A stretch of 64,000 bases of DNA from Dipylidium caninum. Taxonomy: Eukaryota > Platyhelminthes > Cestoda > Cyclophyllidea > Dipylidiidae. A model generated the notes under the pieces. It was not told the origin of the DNA. It worked only from the letters and a program-made list of their open reading frames with translations, and ran no database searches. Below are positions 37,797-48,802 of this stretch, one piece after another. Every line of letters starts with the position of its first letter. The first letter of the stretch is position 1. The stretch lies in contig QEYB01001427.1 of NCBI GenBank assembly GCA_017562135.1, positions 372,001 to 436,000 on the forward strand, written 5' to 3'. The translations under genes and the position numbers were made by a program.

Positions 37797-40700
37797 CCGG
37801 AGATGTTTCTGGCGATTCTCCATGAGAAAATTCTTGGCCGCACTGAGTTGTTGGTCCTTTTGAGCCTCCAGGGCGGTATGGCGTTGTGTTTTTTGACTGC
37901 AGCCCTGCAATCCGCTTTGCCTGGTGCTGCCTCAGAGCCTCCAACTTGGAGACCATCTGCTCCAGCTTCGCGTATTCATCGCTCTGCAAGGGAAATGTCA
38001 GAACGTGTGCGTGTTCTCGTGGCAGCGGTGCAGGTCTGACTGGAATCGGTCAGGGCTGTAGCAGTAAAAATGAAGACTCAGAACCACCAGATGATCACTG
38101 ACCACTGGCAGGTGCATCACGACGACTGAACGAGTTGTCATTCCGATCCAAATTGTACCGAGACTCGCGTCGTATGGAGTTCCACTTCGGCGAAGGGAAA
38201 CAGTCACCTCCCGTCCGCAGGAGAGCAACTCGAGGCTGGCCTGCCTCTCTGCGGTGTCCTAACTGGTTTATGAAGGCACAATTCTTCCTCACCCGCTGTA
38301 GATGGGCTGACTCGTCCGCACTCATCACTTCGGAGGAGGCAGAATTGGCTTTTAGCACAAATGACAATGACAAGCGAAACCATAACGACAGGAGTGACAT
38401 CTGCAATGCGTGTGGTGGAGACCAAAAAACCTACATTCCGTGTACTTTGCGACGTTCACCTCAGACACGTCACCAGGAGCCGACACTTGAGGCAACGTTC
38501 TGGTGTGGCTGTTCGCCACCTGATCGCGGACATCGGCGAGGCCTCTCACCGCACACACTGTTCCTCACGCATGTTCTCGATCTACTTGTCAATAAGGCGA
38601 GCTCAGACGTGAGGAGATGCAACTAGCGGGTAAACAACGCCTCTCTTGACTGTACACCTGTGCGCAGCCACGAAGGATGCTCTTTCAAAGAGGATTGACG
38701 CCTCACCTTTTCGTTCTCCACTCTCGTCATCTTCTCGTGCATCTCGCTCATCTCGCACTTCGCCTTCTCCAACTCCTGCTCCAAGGCCATCTCGCGCTCC
38801 TCGGCGTCCGGCACGGCCAGCAGGGCCGAACGCAGACGCTGCTTCAGGGCCTCAACCAGACAGAGGAGGCAGTCGGCACAGAGACGTTGGACACGCGCCT
38901 CCTCGACTCCACTCCACTCGGGCGCGCAATTGGCCAGGTCCAGCGGACTGGTGTGCAGGTGGACGCAGCTCGGACACTCTTGGTTGCTGGGACCAGAAGC
39001 AAACACATGAATCACTCTCGGCGGGGAGCAGCAGGTCCCCCGGCAAAAAATTCGCCCCCCCGGCGTTCGGCCCGAGGCAGGTCGCTCGCCTGCAACTCCT
39101 ACCTGAGCCGTCTTGTCAGTGGCTCGTTTCTGATTTCGGGTACTTGACACCGTTGATTACTGCTCGATCTACCACGTGGCAAAAGTCCTGGCAGAATGGC
39201 ATTCTTCCACCCTGCCTTGTGCCTTCTGGACATCGACGAAGGTCTGCCGCTGGAGAATTGGAGATAAATTGGGAGCAGGTCGTCGACCCACCACCTTCCA
39301 CCCTTTCGCCTGGCCGAATATGTCTCAATGACACTGAAGAGAATCCAGAGTTTTCCAAACAATGCCATACCGAAGGGGTCGAGGCCGTGGGACCGAGCTC
39401 TAGCGATCGGAACGGCCTCACCCTGCCGTCCACAAACCGCCGAACGGCAGTGGCGGAGAACACCTCAGGCCTGTCGCCAAGGCCAATCACGGCTCGTATT
39501 GCCGCTACCCCGGAGTGACAGCGGGAAGATGATAATCGGTGACGGGGCTCCACCCAGTGAGACCGCCACATCCTCTACTGGCTTTTCCTCATTCCCTGCA
39601 TCAAGTAGCCTTCACAACTCCTAATGCGTGCAACAAAGCCTCCTTCCTAACCAATGACGTCGAGTCTGTGGGCCGAGAGGGGCAGGGAGCCGAAAGTGGA
39701 GATGCAGAGAAAGCTTGAGGGCGGGGGGAGGGGGGAGAAAAGCGGGTAAGTGCGATTGGCACCGGTGCGTCCGCCTCGAACAAATAAGCCGGTTCCGATG
39801 AGTGACGTTAAATGGTGATGTGGTGGTGGATCGACTCACCTCCGATGACGAGGGCAGACAGGCTGGGTGTGCGCGACTCCATTGCCCTGCTTCGTGGGCC
39901 CATCTCGCGGCATCCCCGAGGACTGGAGGCACGCGGAGGGGATGCAGCCTTGGTCAAGAAGGCCAGTCACCTTGTCTGGAAGGGGGAACGTCTTAGACCG
40001 TCGCCCATGAAATGAGGCTCGGCGGAGAGACGACTGTGTGTGTGGCCATTACCTGTCACCATTTCCAGCAGCTCGGAGTGCGAATGCTTTCCCACCGGAA
40101 GACCCAGTTTTTTCGCCCAGCGCTGCCAGTCGTCCGACACTCTAAAGCCCAGTCGAAAGACCTCTTATCGATGCAATCTCCCACGCCAACGGAGCCCCTC
40201 TTTTCCATCCCGTTTTCAGTTAACTTTTGGAGAAGTGACCACGGAGGCGGATGGGCAATTGAAACGGAATGAGCAGTAGGAAAAGACCAGATTTAGGGTG
40301 AATATTTTGGGACAACAACGATTTCGAGCTGTCCTCCTCCCCAGTGAATACCCATGAGGGGAAAGTTGTGATATGCCGACCTGGAAGGAAGGTGGTTTCT
40401 TCTGGCTGGCAATCAGTCTGAAGCCCTCCAGCTCGCCCTGAATCCGCTCTTTGGCCTTCCGCTCGTCCTCCAGTTCCCTCCGTAGAGTCTCCACCTCGTC
40501 CGAGAGCGTTTGACCATTGGCGAATTGAAACTCGAACTGCCTTCCCAACTGTTCGGCCTTCTTCTCCAAGTCGATATTGGCCTGCGAAGAGAAAGGAACA
40601 TCCGCTGCCAACCTGCCATGAAGTGCAAGAGAGGATGCAGCGGCAACTGTCTCCCGAGGCATGTTAGAGGCCTTGACGCATGCTCCACTCTGGCTTTTGC

Positions 40701-43092
40701 TTCTCTTCCCGCCATCAGCTCACCACGCTTGTCAACAATAGAAATAACGTCAACTTTTGGGGCCGGTTTGACCTGGTCGGACCCGCTTTCGGCGCCCCGG
40801 CAGGTCAAATCGGTCGCGAGGAGGGGACGGAGCTCGGTTTGAAGGCTGCCGGGCGGCCAGGCTGGGAGGCCAGAGGAGCCAACGCACACAGTGCCAAGTC
40901 GGCTCGTCTCTGCATGTTACTCGGTGACAATTTGTTAACCCCCAACGGGCGTCTATGTGCGGGCGCCACTCGTTTCAAGCAAGCCTGTCGTACCTTCTTG
41001 AGCGACTGCAATTCCGTCGATAGCCTCGTCACCGTCTCCTTGACAGCCGCCTCCGTTGGGGCGCAGGGACATTCCACGGTGCTCAAACTGGCCGCCAACG
41101 ACTCCCTACAGTAGAGACAGCAAACGCGGTCAGGCGATTAAAGATGTGGGCACCAGGGGTGAGGAGGGGGAAAGGGGTAAGGGCAGACGGGCTAGCGACG
41201 CGACAGCGCTTCTCCCAACCGGCCTCAGCAGTGATGCTTCACGGCAGGGTTTAAAATTCTGGCTCTTTCCGGTCTTACTAAGAAGGCGATTTTGCATCGT
41301 AGACGTGGGTGCAGACGCTCCGTGGAATGCGTGAAGACGCCTCTTGCGGTCAAGTGTGTCTGGTGAGGAGAGCCCGGGTGACAAGTCCACGCAGTCAGAA
41401 AGGGACTCGCCGGGGAGCAGCAGCGCCTGACGCTGTTAGGCACCCCGGCGGGAGTGCATTTGGGCTCACCAGCAGGGATCCAGCTACGTCAGTCTCCAGC
41501 ATTCGGACGACTGGAGCGTTTGCCAGAGCAAAAAGAACAGCAAACACGCGAAATCTGTGTATCACATGGCGGAAATGCGGAGGGAGTCAACGGCCAGACA
41601 CTCGGGGGGAACGGCGTGCAGCTCGAACTCCTCACGAGCACCAAACTGTGGAATCTCCTGAAGACAGGGACCCACTGAGGTCGGTGCGTGTCGGTGTCAG
41701 CTTCAACGTCAAAATCGCGTCGCGTCGCGTCGACAGGATACAGAGGAAAATTTTGCAACTTGAAGGGACAAGAACAAGTCGAATGTTTGACGGCGTAAAG
41801 AGAGCGCATGGACGCGATGGAAGGGAACTTGGAGGCATCAGAGACGTACAAGCTCGAGGAGAGGCCAAGAGGCGCACACCTCGCTGTGTTCAGAGGACCG
41901 GAGGACGAGATGTCTCGCACCGGAGCCAGGGAGGCCGGCGTCGTCAAACCGCGGGTGGCGTTCCAACGCGGTCGCGGGGAGATGGACGAGGCCGTGCTAA
42001 GAGGCGAGATGTGCTGACGACGGATAATTGGTTAAATGAGCGGTGGAACGGAAGCAGATGACCGGATGATGTGCGAGTGGGTATTTTAACAGCCGGAAAC
42101 AATAAATGTCAGCGGTGGCAAGCGTGGGACTTAGCGCGGTAAGCATGAAGAATGGGGAGGAGATGAAACCTCCGCGAAAAACGGGCAGTTTATCATTGCA
42201 CGAATCACTTTTATTACCAAGACGAAGAATCGCCAACGGCACTGCGACGGCACCGCACCACCCTAACACATTCCTTTCGCAATCCACGGCGAAGTCACCA
42301 AGTCATGACTCGCAATGACACGCAGACCAACAATCCACTGACCACACCTCCACCACCTCGACGGGTGGAGGGCAGGCGGCCAGGCAGAACAGAGGAGGAG
42401 GAGACGAAGGAGGCTGGTGGAGAGGGCGAGAGGAGGGAGGAGGAGGAGGGAGAGCGGAGGCGAGTGACCTTTACACATTCCCAGTGGTGCACGCACTGGC
42501 ATGCAAAAGGCCACATCCTCGCATTCGAAACCGCCTTGCCTCAGGACAAACCAACATGCGTTGCCACCTGCGGTCGCCACTGCCGCCTCTGCTAACCACC
42601 TCCTGACTGCTCCACACCACGACAGGCGCCACTCCCCTTCTCCCCCCCGTCCCCCCCCCCACCCCCACCCCTCACGACCACAGCGAACGGGCACGACGAC
42701 AGGCATGAGAACAGCCACAAACAGCCAGAACAACCGGAAAGAGTCAGCAGCACGCAGAGGCACCACCACGAGGAGTGGGGAGCGAGGAGTGGAGAGAAAG
42801 GAGAGAGGAGGGAGGGAGGGAGGGAGGGAGGGAGAAGGGGGAGGGAGGAGGGAGGGAGGGAGGTCGACTCACACGAGAGCGTTGAAGTGCACCGTCTGCG
42901 AGTTCCTCTCCAACAGGTGCTGTTGACTCTCCTCGCGCACCCGCCTCGTCGTCTCCACCTCGACACTCAGCTGTCCACGCGCCTCCTCCAGCTGGCGCTG
43001 CAGAGCCGCCACACGCTGCTCCAACAGACCACTCGTGGCGACCAGGTCCGCCCTCTCCGTGCTCCACAGACTCGTCTCCTGAAAGGGCCAAT

Positions 43093-43126
<34 letters not shown>

Positions 43127-46100
43127 GAACCACCGTCATCACTCACGAGTCACTCACACCGTCCTTCATGCCGCTTCCCGCTCTAGCCGCCTTCTCCTCT
43201 TCCTCCCACTGAGCTCTCTCTTACTCTATTCCCACTTCTTTTCATTTAATCTGCCTCAAACCACTCACATCGGTCCATCTGAGAGCACTCCACTCCACTT
43301 CACTCCACTCTTCTCAACTTCACTCCAGCCAGCCTTCCTCAAACAGTCGGCCTCCGACTCCTCCTCGCCCCGAGACCTCACAAACATCAACTGCAACGCT
43401 GCTCTCCGCTGCTACCCACATCACGTCCACCAGGGAGCAGAAAAAGCTGCGACCACTCCGCCGCCTCAAGTGTCCCAACACCGGGTGGACAACGACAAGG
43501 TCGCGACGAGTGCGAGAGGGCGGACGGGCGGGCGTTTGAGACGCCCCGACGACGGCCGATGGTACAACACGTGACCACCTTGGCGAAGCGCGTCTGCTGC
43601 CCACCACCGAAAGGTGCGCAGGTGAGGGGGGGGGAGGTGAGTGCGGCGAACTCGAGCATTGCCTGTCGTTGTGTGCAGCACCGTCCGCCATGTTGCACTG
43701 CAAGATGACACTTTTCCAACTCTCTGAAGCGAGCCTCGCCCCTTTCCACCTCTCTGACTGCAGGCGCCGACATTACTGCTGCCCGTGGCACGGTGCAGGC
43801 CTCATCTGTCTGGCAATCAAGCTTCCTACGATTGACCTTTCATCCGCCACTTTGTCGCTTACAAACGTGGTTGCAATGTCTGTCACACGTCACTCGGTTG
43901 GCTTGTGTGTCTCCGCATGGCGACTCGTCCACACTGCCACAGTCCAGCGCTGCTGTCGCCGCGTCCGAGTTTTGCGCTCTCTCGCACGTCCCACCACCCC
44001 TCCGCCTCCGCCTCCGCCACTCCGCCACGGGTCCAATTGCGGATGCTGCTCGCCTCGTGTCCACGCCGTCTACACCCTGGAGGTGGAGCAGGTCGCCGCG
44101 GTCTTGGTCCCTCCACTCGCCCAACGGCGACTTGGCCACCGTCGTCGTGGCCCGCCATCACCTCCCCTGCCCCACGCACTTGCGCACTCTGCCCAAAAGG
44201 ACTGGCCGTTCTCGCAATAGGACGAAATACAATTTCCCCTCGCCCTGTGTGAGGGCATCATTAATGTTCCCGTCCTGTTTTTTGAAAATGATTCCACCTC
44301 TTGCTGCATTCTCCAGCCTAATTCCACAATTGTTTTTCCCAGTCAATTTGCTTCATAGGTGGGAGAAGTAAGTTCTTCTCCGGCTTCCAATCCGCCCTTT
44401 CCGTCGCAGTTTTCCGTCCGTTTCCACACGAGGCCGGTTTAGTTCCGAGCACGCAGGAGATGTGCCTGCCGACTTGATTCTCTAGACTCTTCCGCGTTCA
44501 ACCAATTTGTGTGGTGTCCACCAGTCGTCGTCAGTCCACCTTCCGAATATGGTACAAAGTGGTTCGCTGAATCTGAACAGAGCCTTTCTGCTGTCTCCGG
44601 GTTTGTTGGAAAAGGATTTTGTTTCAAAAAGCTCTCAACAACATCGTCGTCGGCCAAAGTTGGGCGAAATCGCCTCTTTCATATCTTTCTATGTTAAATT
44701 TTAATACGCTTCTGTGATATTTCTTCCTCCGTGAAATTCGTATTAACACTTTCTTTTAGTTAATTTTCCACAGGAGTAAGGTGTGCATTAAGTGATAAAA
44801 AGAGAGAACAGAAAGTGTGCGAAAAAGACATGTGCTACGTGGCGAAAAGCGTTGTTTTAGGCACGGACAGAACCGCCCGGTTATTTTTCACTGCGAAAAG
44901 AGGCGGAGGGAGTCGACGACGCACGCCCAACTCGTCCCCCTGAGCCCAGTCTCTGCCCTCTTGGCGGCCCAAAATGCCCTCCTCTCCCTGCGGAGCATTC
45001 ATTCCAGTGGCGTCGTCTATTTAATCGCCCCGTGGCTGCGAAATGAGCTGGAAGTGGAGGCATCAACCGGCTCCGCTAACGCCGGCGTTGGCGACGGAGG
45101 AAAGTGGCTGCTCTCGGCCAGGGAGAAGGATTTACACTCGTCGCTTTCCGCCGACGCTTTCCGACGCCTTCAATTAAGAACGATTTCGCGTACCCGTTTG
45201 AGGGCCTCCTTCTCCGCCATCAGGGCCTCCACGCGGCCGGCCAACTCGCTCGCCGAGTTGTGCGACTCCCGCAGCTGGTGCCGCAGCTCCTGCTGGGCGA
45301 AGTCGGCCTCACTGGCGCGCGTCTCGCATAAGAGGGCCTTGTCCAGTCGGTCGTTTATCTAGGCGCAAAACACAAAGAAGTGTCCACTTCATCTGGCTTG
45401 AAGTAGCCACGAAATTGGAAATTGGTCAATCAAGACTCCGCACAAAAACGGCCCCGACTGAATGTGTAGCCAATGCGTTCTCACCTGCCTGAAAATCTCC
45501 TCGGCTTCTGCGGTGGGATGCATTTCCAGTCGTCGCCTTAGCTCACACAGCTGGTTCGGGAGAAGGCCAATTCCCAGCGAGGTGTCGGCCATCTTCTGCG
45601 ACGCCTTCAGTCGTCTTGACGGGACAAAAGGCACGTGGGTAAGTGGCATCAGCGGCCTGAGCAAGTCCCCTCAACTGTTTGCTACTCTAATCCCCTGCCG
45701 ACGGAAAAGACCCTCACTCCGGCGGCGGGAGGACATCGGGTGCCCGGATTCCGCCTAATCGCCGTGCTCCCGGCCAACGGCCAGAGGCTGCCTCCTCGCG
45801 TCCGAGTTCGCATTCCGCGGAGGTTGCCATCGTCTTGGGGAGGTTTTCCGCTTGGATGATGCAGAGACGTGCGCCATCGGCGCGCCAAAGGCGGTGGAAT
45901 CGAGGGAGGCAGCAGGGCGGTCGGACTAGACATCTCCACCACACGCAAACTCAACATCGTCGACTGCACTTTCAGTCGTTCCGCGTGGAGCGACTGGAAC
46001 GGGCATGTCATCTGCCGTGATTACGAGGAGGCCTTACGACCGGGGTGCGCGAGTGGTCCGACTGCGCCCTACCGCCTGCTCAATCGTCACCTGCTCCAAC

Positions 46101-46965
46101 GCCGATTCACTCGTAATTGGCATTTACCTGAAATCCGCCTCCAGTTCGGCTACTCGTCTCTGCGCAAGGCGATTCTCCTGCCTCAGCGCCTCAACCACAG
46201 TCGAGTTCTCGGCCTGCAGAGTCCGCGTCTCCTCACTCCTGCCTCCCGCATCGCGTTTCAACTCATAGATCTCACGATGTGCTGCCTCCAGCGATTTCTG
46301 CAGCCCGTTGACTTCCGACTGGCTGCGCAGGAGTTCCTTCTGGAGGCCCTCCGCCTCGTACTGGGCCGCGGAGCACTGGACGGGTTGCGGACATGAAGAG
46401 GACAGGCCTTAACAACACGAAACAATCCTTCTCGAGGAAATTATTTCACTAGCGCCCCATGAGGATGCACCGCCGAGTGGCAGCAGGGAAGACACACTCA
46501 GTTGACGTCCACATCGCCGAAGGAGCAAGGATCGGGCAGCTAGTGAACTTATCTGGGGGGATCATAAGTACAACCGCTGGTGATGCCAATCTCCGGATCT
46601 TCCAGGCCTCGCTTGAGCCGACGACAAACTCCTCTCTCACCAAGTCATAACTTCTGCCTATCTACTCAGCTCTCGGGGACTCAATCCCACCGAGGCCCGG
46701 TGCTGTGGGCGACCACTGAGGCCACTTAGCCCTGCAGGGCATTCACCGTCCACCGGCGAGGCGGGGGGGAAATGAATGAGCCCGCGAAAGGGAGAGAGAG
46801 ATGGGGATTCGGGGCGGCCTCATGAGGGCGCTTTTCGCTAACCTTTTCCTCTAGAAGAATGTTCTTGCACTGCTCATCGGCCAGTTGCCGGAGAAATTCC
46901 CTTCTTTCCATGTTCTCACTGGGTCGACCCGTCTGTGCCTCGGACTTCGGCGGAACTCCTCTTTT
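37797..46965 (-). CDS. Long coiled-coil protein, multi-exon, family not identified
   Basis: Minus-strand exons with consensus splice sites and compatible phases: 46965-46843 (ENMERREFLRQLADEQCKN), 46375-46128, 45614-45485, 45358-45194, 43078-42873, about 41115-40985, about 40600-40385, about 38991-38707, and about 37985-37797. Nearly all encode charged heptad-like helix, for example LRHQLRESHNSASELAGRVE and LSDEVETLRRELEDERKAKE. The exon near 38.9 kb adds a cysteine-bearing patch (ECPSCVHLHTS, CADCLLCL) before another coil (EQELEKAKCEMSEMHEKM). The four best-defined exons are exact: 41 codons, 82 codons plus 2, 43 plus 1, and 55. The terminal exons and both protein ends are not located. It could be a golgin, centrosomal or trafficking coiled-coil protein; sequence alone does not decide. 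Confidence 0.65.
42790..42866. repeat. GGGA/GAGGG purine tract next to a splice donor
   Basis: A nearly pure-purine tract of GGGA repeats begins a few bases beyond the GTGAGT donor at 42872. On the transcribed strand it is a CCCT-rich tract. The opposite arm has the equivalent tract at about 48138-48195. Confidence 0.85.
42873..43078 (-). other. Coiled-coil exon present in inverted repeat 2
   Basis: A 206-nt exon with consensus acceptor and GTGAGT donor, reading ETSLWSTERADLVATSG then LEQRVAALQRQLEEARGQL. It ends in phase 2. It is in order and in frame with the rest of the coiled-coil gene, so this is the functional copy. Confidence 0.75.
43093..43127. repeat. GTC trinucleotide microsatellite
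   Basis: About eleven GTC units just upstream of the coiled-coil exon acceptor. The matching GAC run in the other arm is at 47882-47912, with fewer units. Confidence 0.9.
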
Positions 46966-47880
46966 CTGCAGCGTTGCCAACAACACAACCAACACCTTGG
47001 CAACGAATCAGCTCTCGTCTATTGTTCCCTCCTCCTTCCTTGCAACCAATCGGCGCTGGCTCGAGGGTGGCGTGGGACGGGCTGCCTGGCCCACTCCTTG
47101 TACTCTCGCGGTGGTACATCAGCTCGACCCGGAGCACCGCGTCTCCCTCTCCCATGGTTCGCGTCGGACACACTTTCCACCTCCGACGTCTCCCGAAGTG
47201 CCAGTGTTCTTCCACGTCTCCGCCCCCCGCCTTCAGAGAACCGTAACCGCGAGACAGTTCAGGTGGTGTTGTTTGCACGAGGTGTGGTTGTTGTACACCT
47301 CGTCAGCACCTGGTGTGCCCACGCGTTACGGCAACCCAGCTCAGTTCGGCCGCTGACTGGTGGGTGTTCTGGCGTCAATGCGATCGCGTCCATAAACATC
47401 GCATCATTTGCAGGTCCCTGACGTCAATGCAGAGGCATAAACAAGAAGTCAGAGTCGGTCCGCAAGCGTGATATCGCATCGCGTCGCATGATCAGGGTGT
47501 GTTTACCTTAGATTCGCGAGGATGCCCCAAATAGGAGCATCCTTCGCGGAGATAAAGGATATCGAATTGCAACACAGTCCACCGATAATGACACATGGTC
47601 ATGCATCTTCGACTACATTGGCCCATTGTCCATATGAGAACTAGGGCAGGGGAGGTGATGGTGAGCCACGACGACGGTGGCCAAGTCGCCGTTGGGCGAG
47701 TGGAGGGGCCAAGACCTCGGCGACCTGCTCCACCCTCCAGGGTGTAGACGGCGTGGCGAACAGCAGTAGTCGGTGTGGTGCGGTGTGCGGTGCTGTGTGT
47801 GGGAGTTTCGCTGTCGCCAGCACGTCGGGGCAGCCACGGAATGGCGGTGTGAGTGACCCGTCGGAAGTGATGCCGGTGGT

Positions 47881-47912
<32 letters not shown>

Positions 47913-47926
47913 ATTGGCCCTTTCAG

Positions 47927-48132
47927 GAGACGAGTCTGTGGAGCACGGAGAAGGCGGACCTGGTCGCCACGAGTGGTCTGTTGGAGCAGCGTGTGGCGGA
48001 CTCTGCAGCGCCACTGGAGGAGGCGCGTGGACAGCTGAGTGTCGAGGTGGAGACGACAAGGCGGGTGCGCGAGGAGAGCCAACAGCACCTGTTGGAGAGG
48101 AACTCGCAGACGGTGCACTTCAACGCTCTCGT
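47927..48132 (+). pseudogene. Antisense, partly decayed copy of the coiled-coil exon
   Basis: A 206-nt copy of the exon at 43078-42873 with both splice sites kept. A one-base insertion and a one-base deletion close together replace AALQRQ with a shifted stretch DSAAP before the frame recovers (EEARGQLSVEVETTRR). It lies antisense to the gene, so it is not usable in the same mRNA. Confidence 0.75.
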
Positions 48133-48301
48133 GTGAGTCGACTCTCTCCTCCCTCCCTCCCTCCCTCCCTCCCTCCTCTCTCCTCTCTCCCTCCTCGCTC
48201 CTCGTGGTGGTGCCTCTGCGTGCTGCTGACTCTTTCCGGTTGTTCTGGCTGTTTGTGGCTGTTCTCATGCCTGTCGTCGTGGCTGTTCATGTGGTCGTGG
48301 A

Positions 48302-48330
48302 GGGGGGGGGGGGGGGGGGGGAGGGGGGGA
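48302..48330. repeat. Long G homopolymer
   Basis: Twenty consecutive G followed by interrupted G runs. The length is probably uncertain in the assembly, and the tract could form a G-quadruplex. Confidence 0.85.
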
Positions 48331-48802
48331 GAGGGGAGTGGCGCCTGTCGTGGTGTGGAGCAGGTCAGGAGGTGGTCAGCGGAGGCGGGAGTGGCGACCG
48401 GAGGTGGGAACGCATGTTGGTTTGTCCTGAGGCAAGGTGGTTTCGCACGCGAGGATGTGACCTTTCGCATGCCAGTGCGTGCACCACTGGGCAACGTGTA
48501 AAGGTCATCCGTCTCCCTCCCTCCTCCTCCCTCCTCCCTCCTCTCCCCTTTTCCCTTCTCCCCTTTTGCTCCCCCCTCCACCAGCCTCCTTCGCCTCCTC
48601 CTCTGTTCTGCCTTGCCGCCTGCCCTCCACCCGTCGAGGTGGTGGAGGTGTGGTCAGTGGATTGTTGGTCTGCTGTCATTGTGAGTCATGACTTGGTGAC
48701 ATCGCCGTGGATTGCGGAAAGGAATGTATTTGGGTGGTGCGGTGGCCGGTGGTCGGTGGCGGTGGTGGTAGGGCAGTTGGCTATTCTTCGTCTTGGTAAT
48801 AA

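Larger units (their letters stand above)
42211..44172 (-). repeat. Inverted repeat 2, left arm (sense, carries the coiled-coil exon)
   Basis: Reverse-complement match to 47644-48802. Shared landmarks are TTATTACCAAGACGAAGAAT at the outer end, the purine-rich GGGA tract, the exon, the GTC trinucleotide run and TCTACACCCTGGAGG near the inner end. About 850 bases, roughly 43165-44030, have no counterpart in the other arm, which instead has about 100 different bases. Confidence 0.9.
47644..48802 (+). repeat. Inverted repeat 2, right arm (antisense)
   Basis: Shorter partner of 42211-44172 on the opposite strand, separated by about 3.5 kb that holds four coiled-coil exons. It contains a 20-base G run at 48302-48321 and a CTCC tract at about 48148-48190, both expanded or altered relative to the left arm. 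Confidence 0.9.

Noticed and set aside
41309..42061. 250-codon plus-strand Arg-rich open frame
   Set aside because: It is antisense to the coiled-coil gene intron, with shadow frames on both strands and no recognisable domain.
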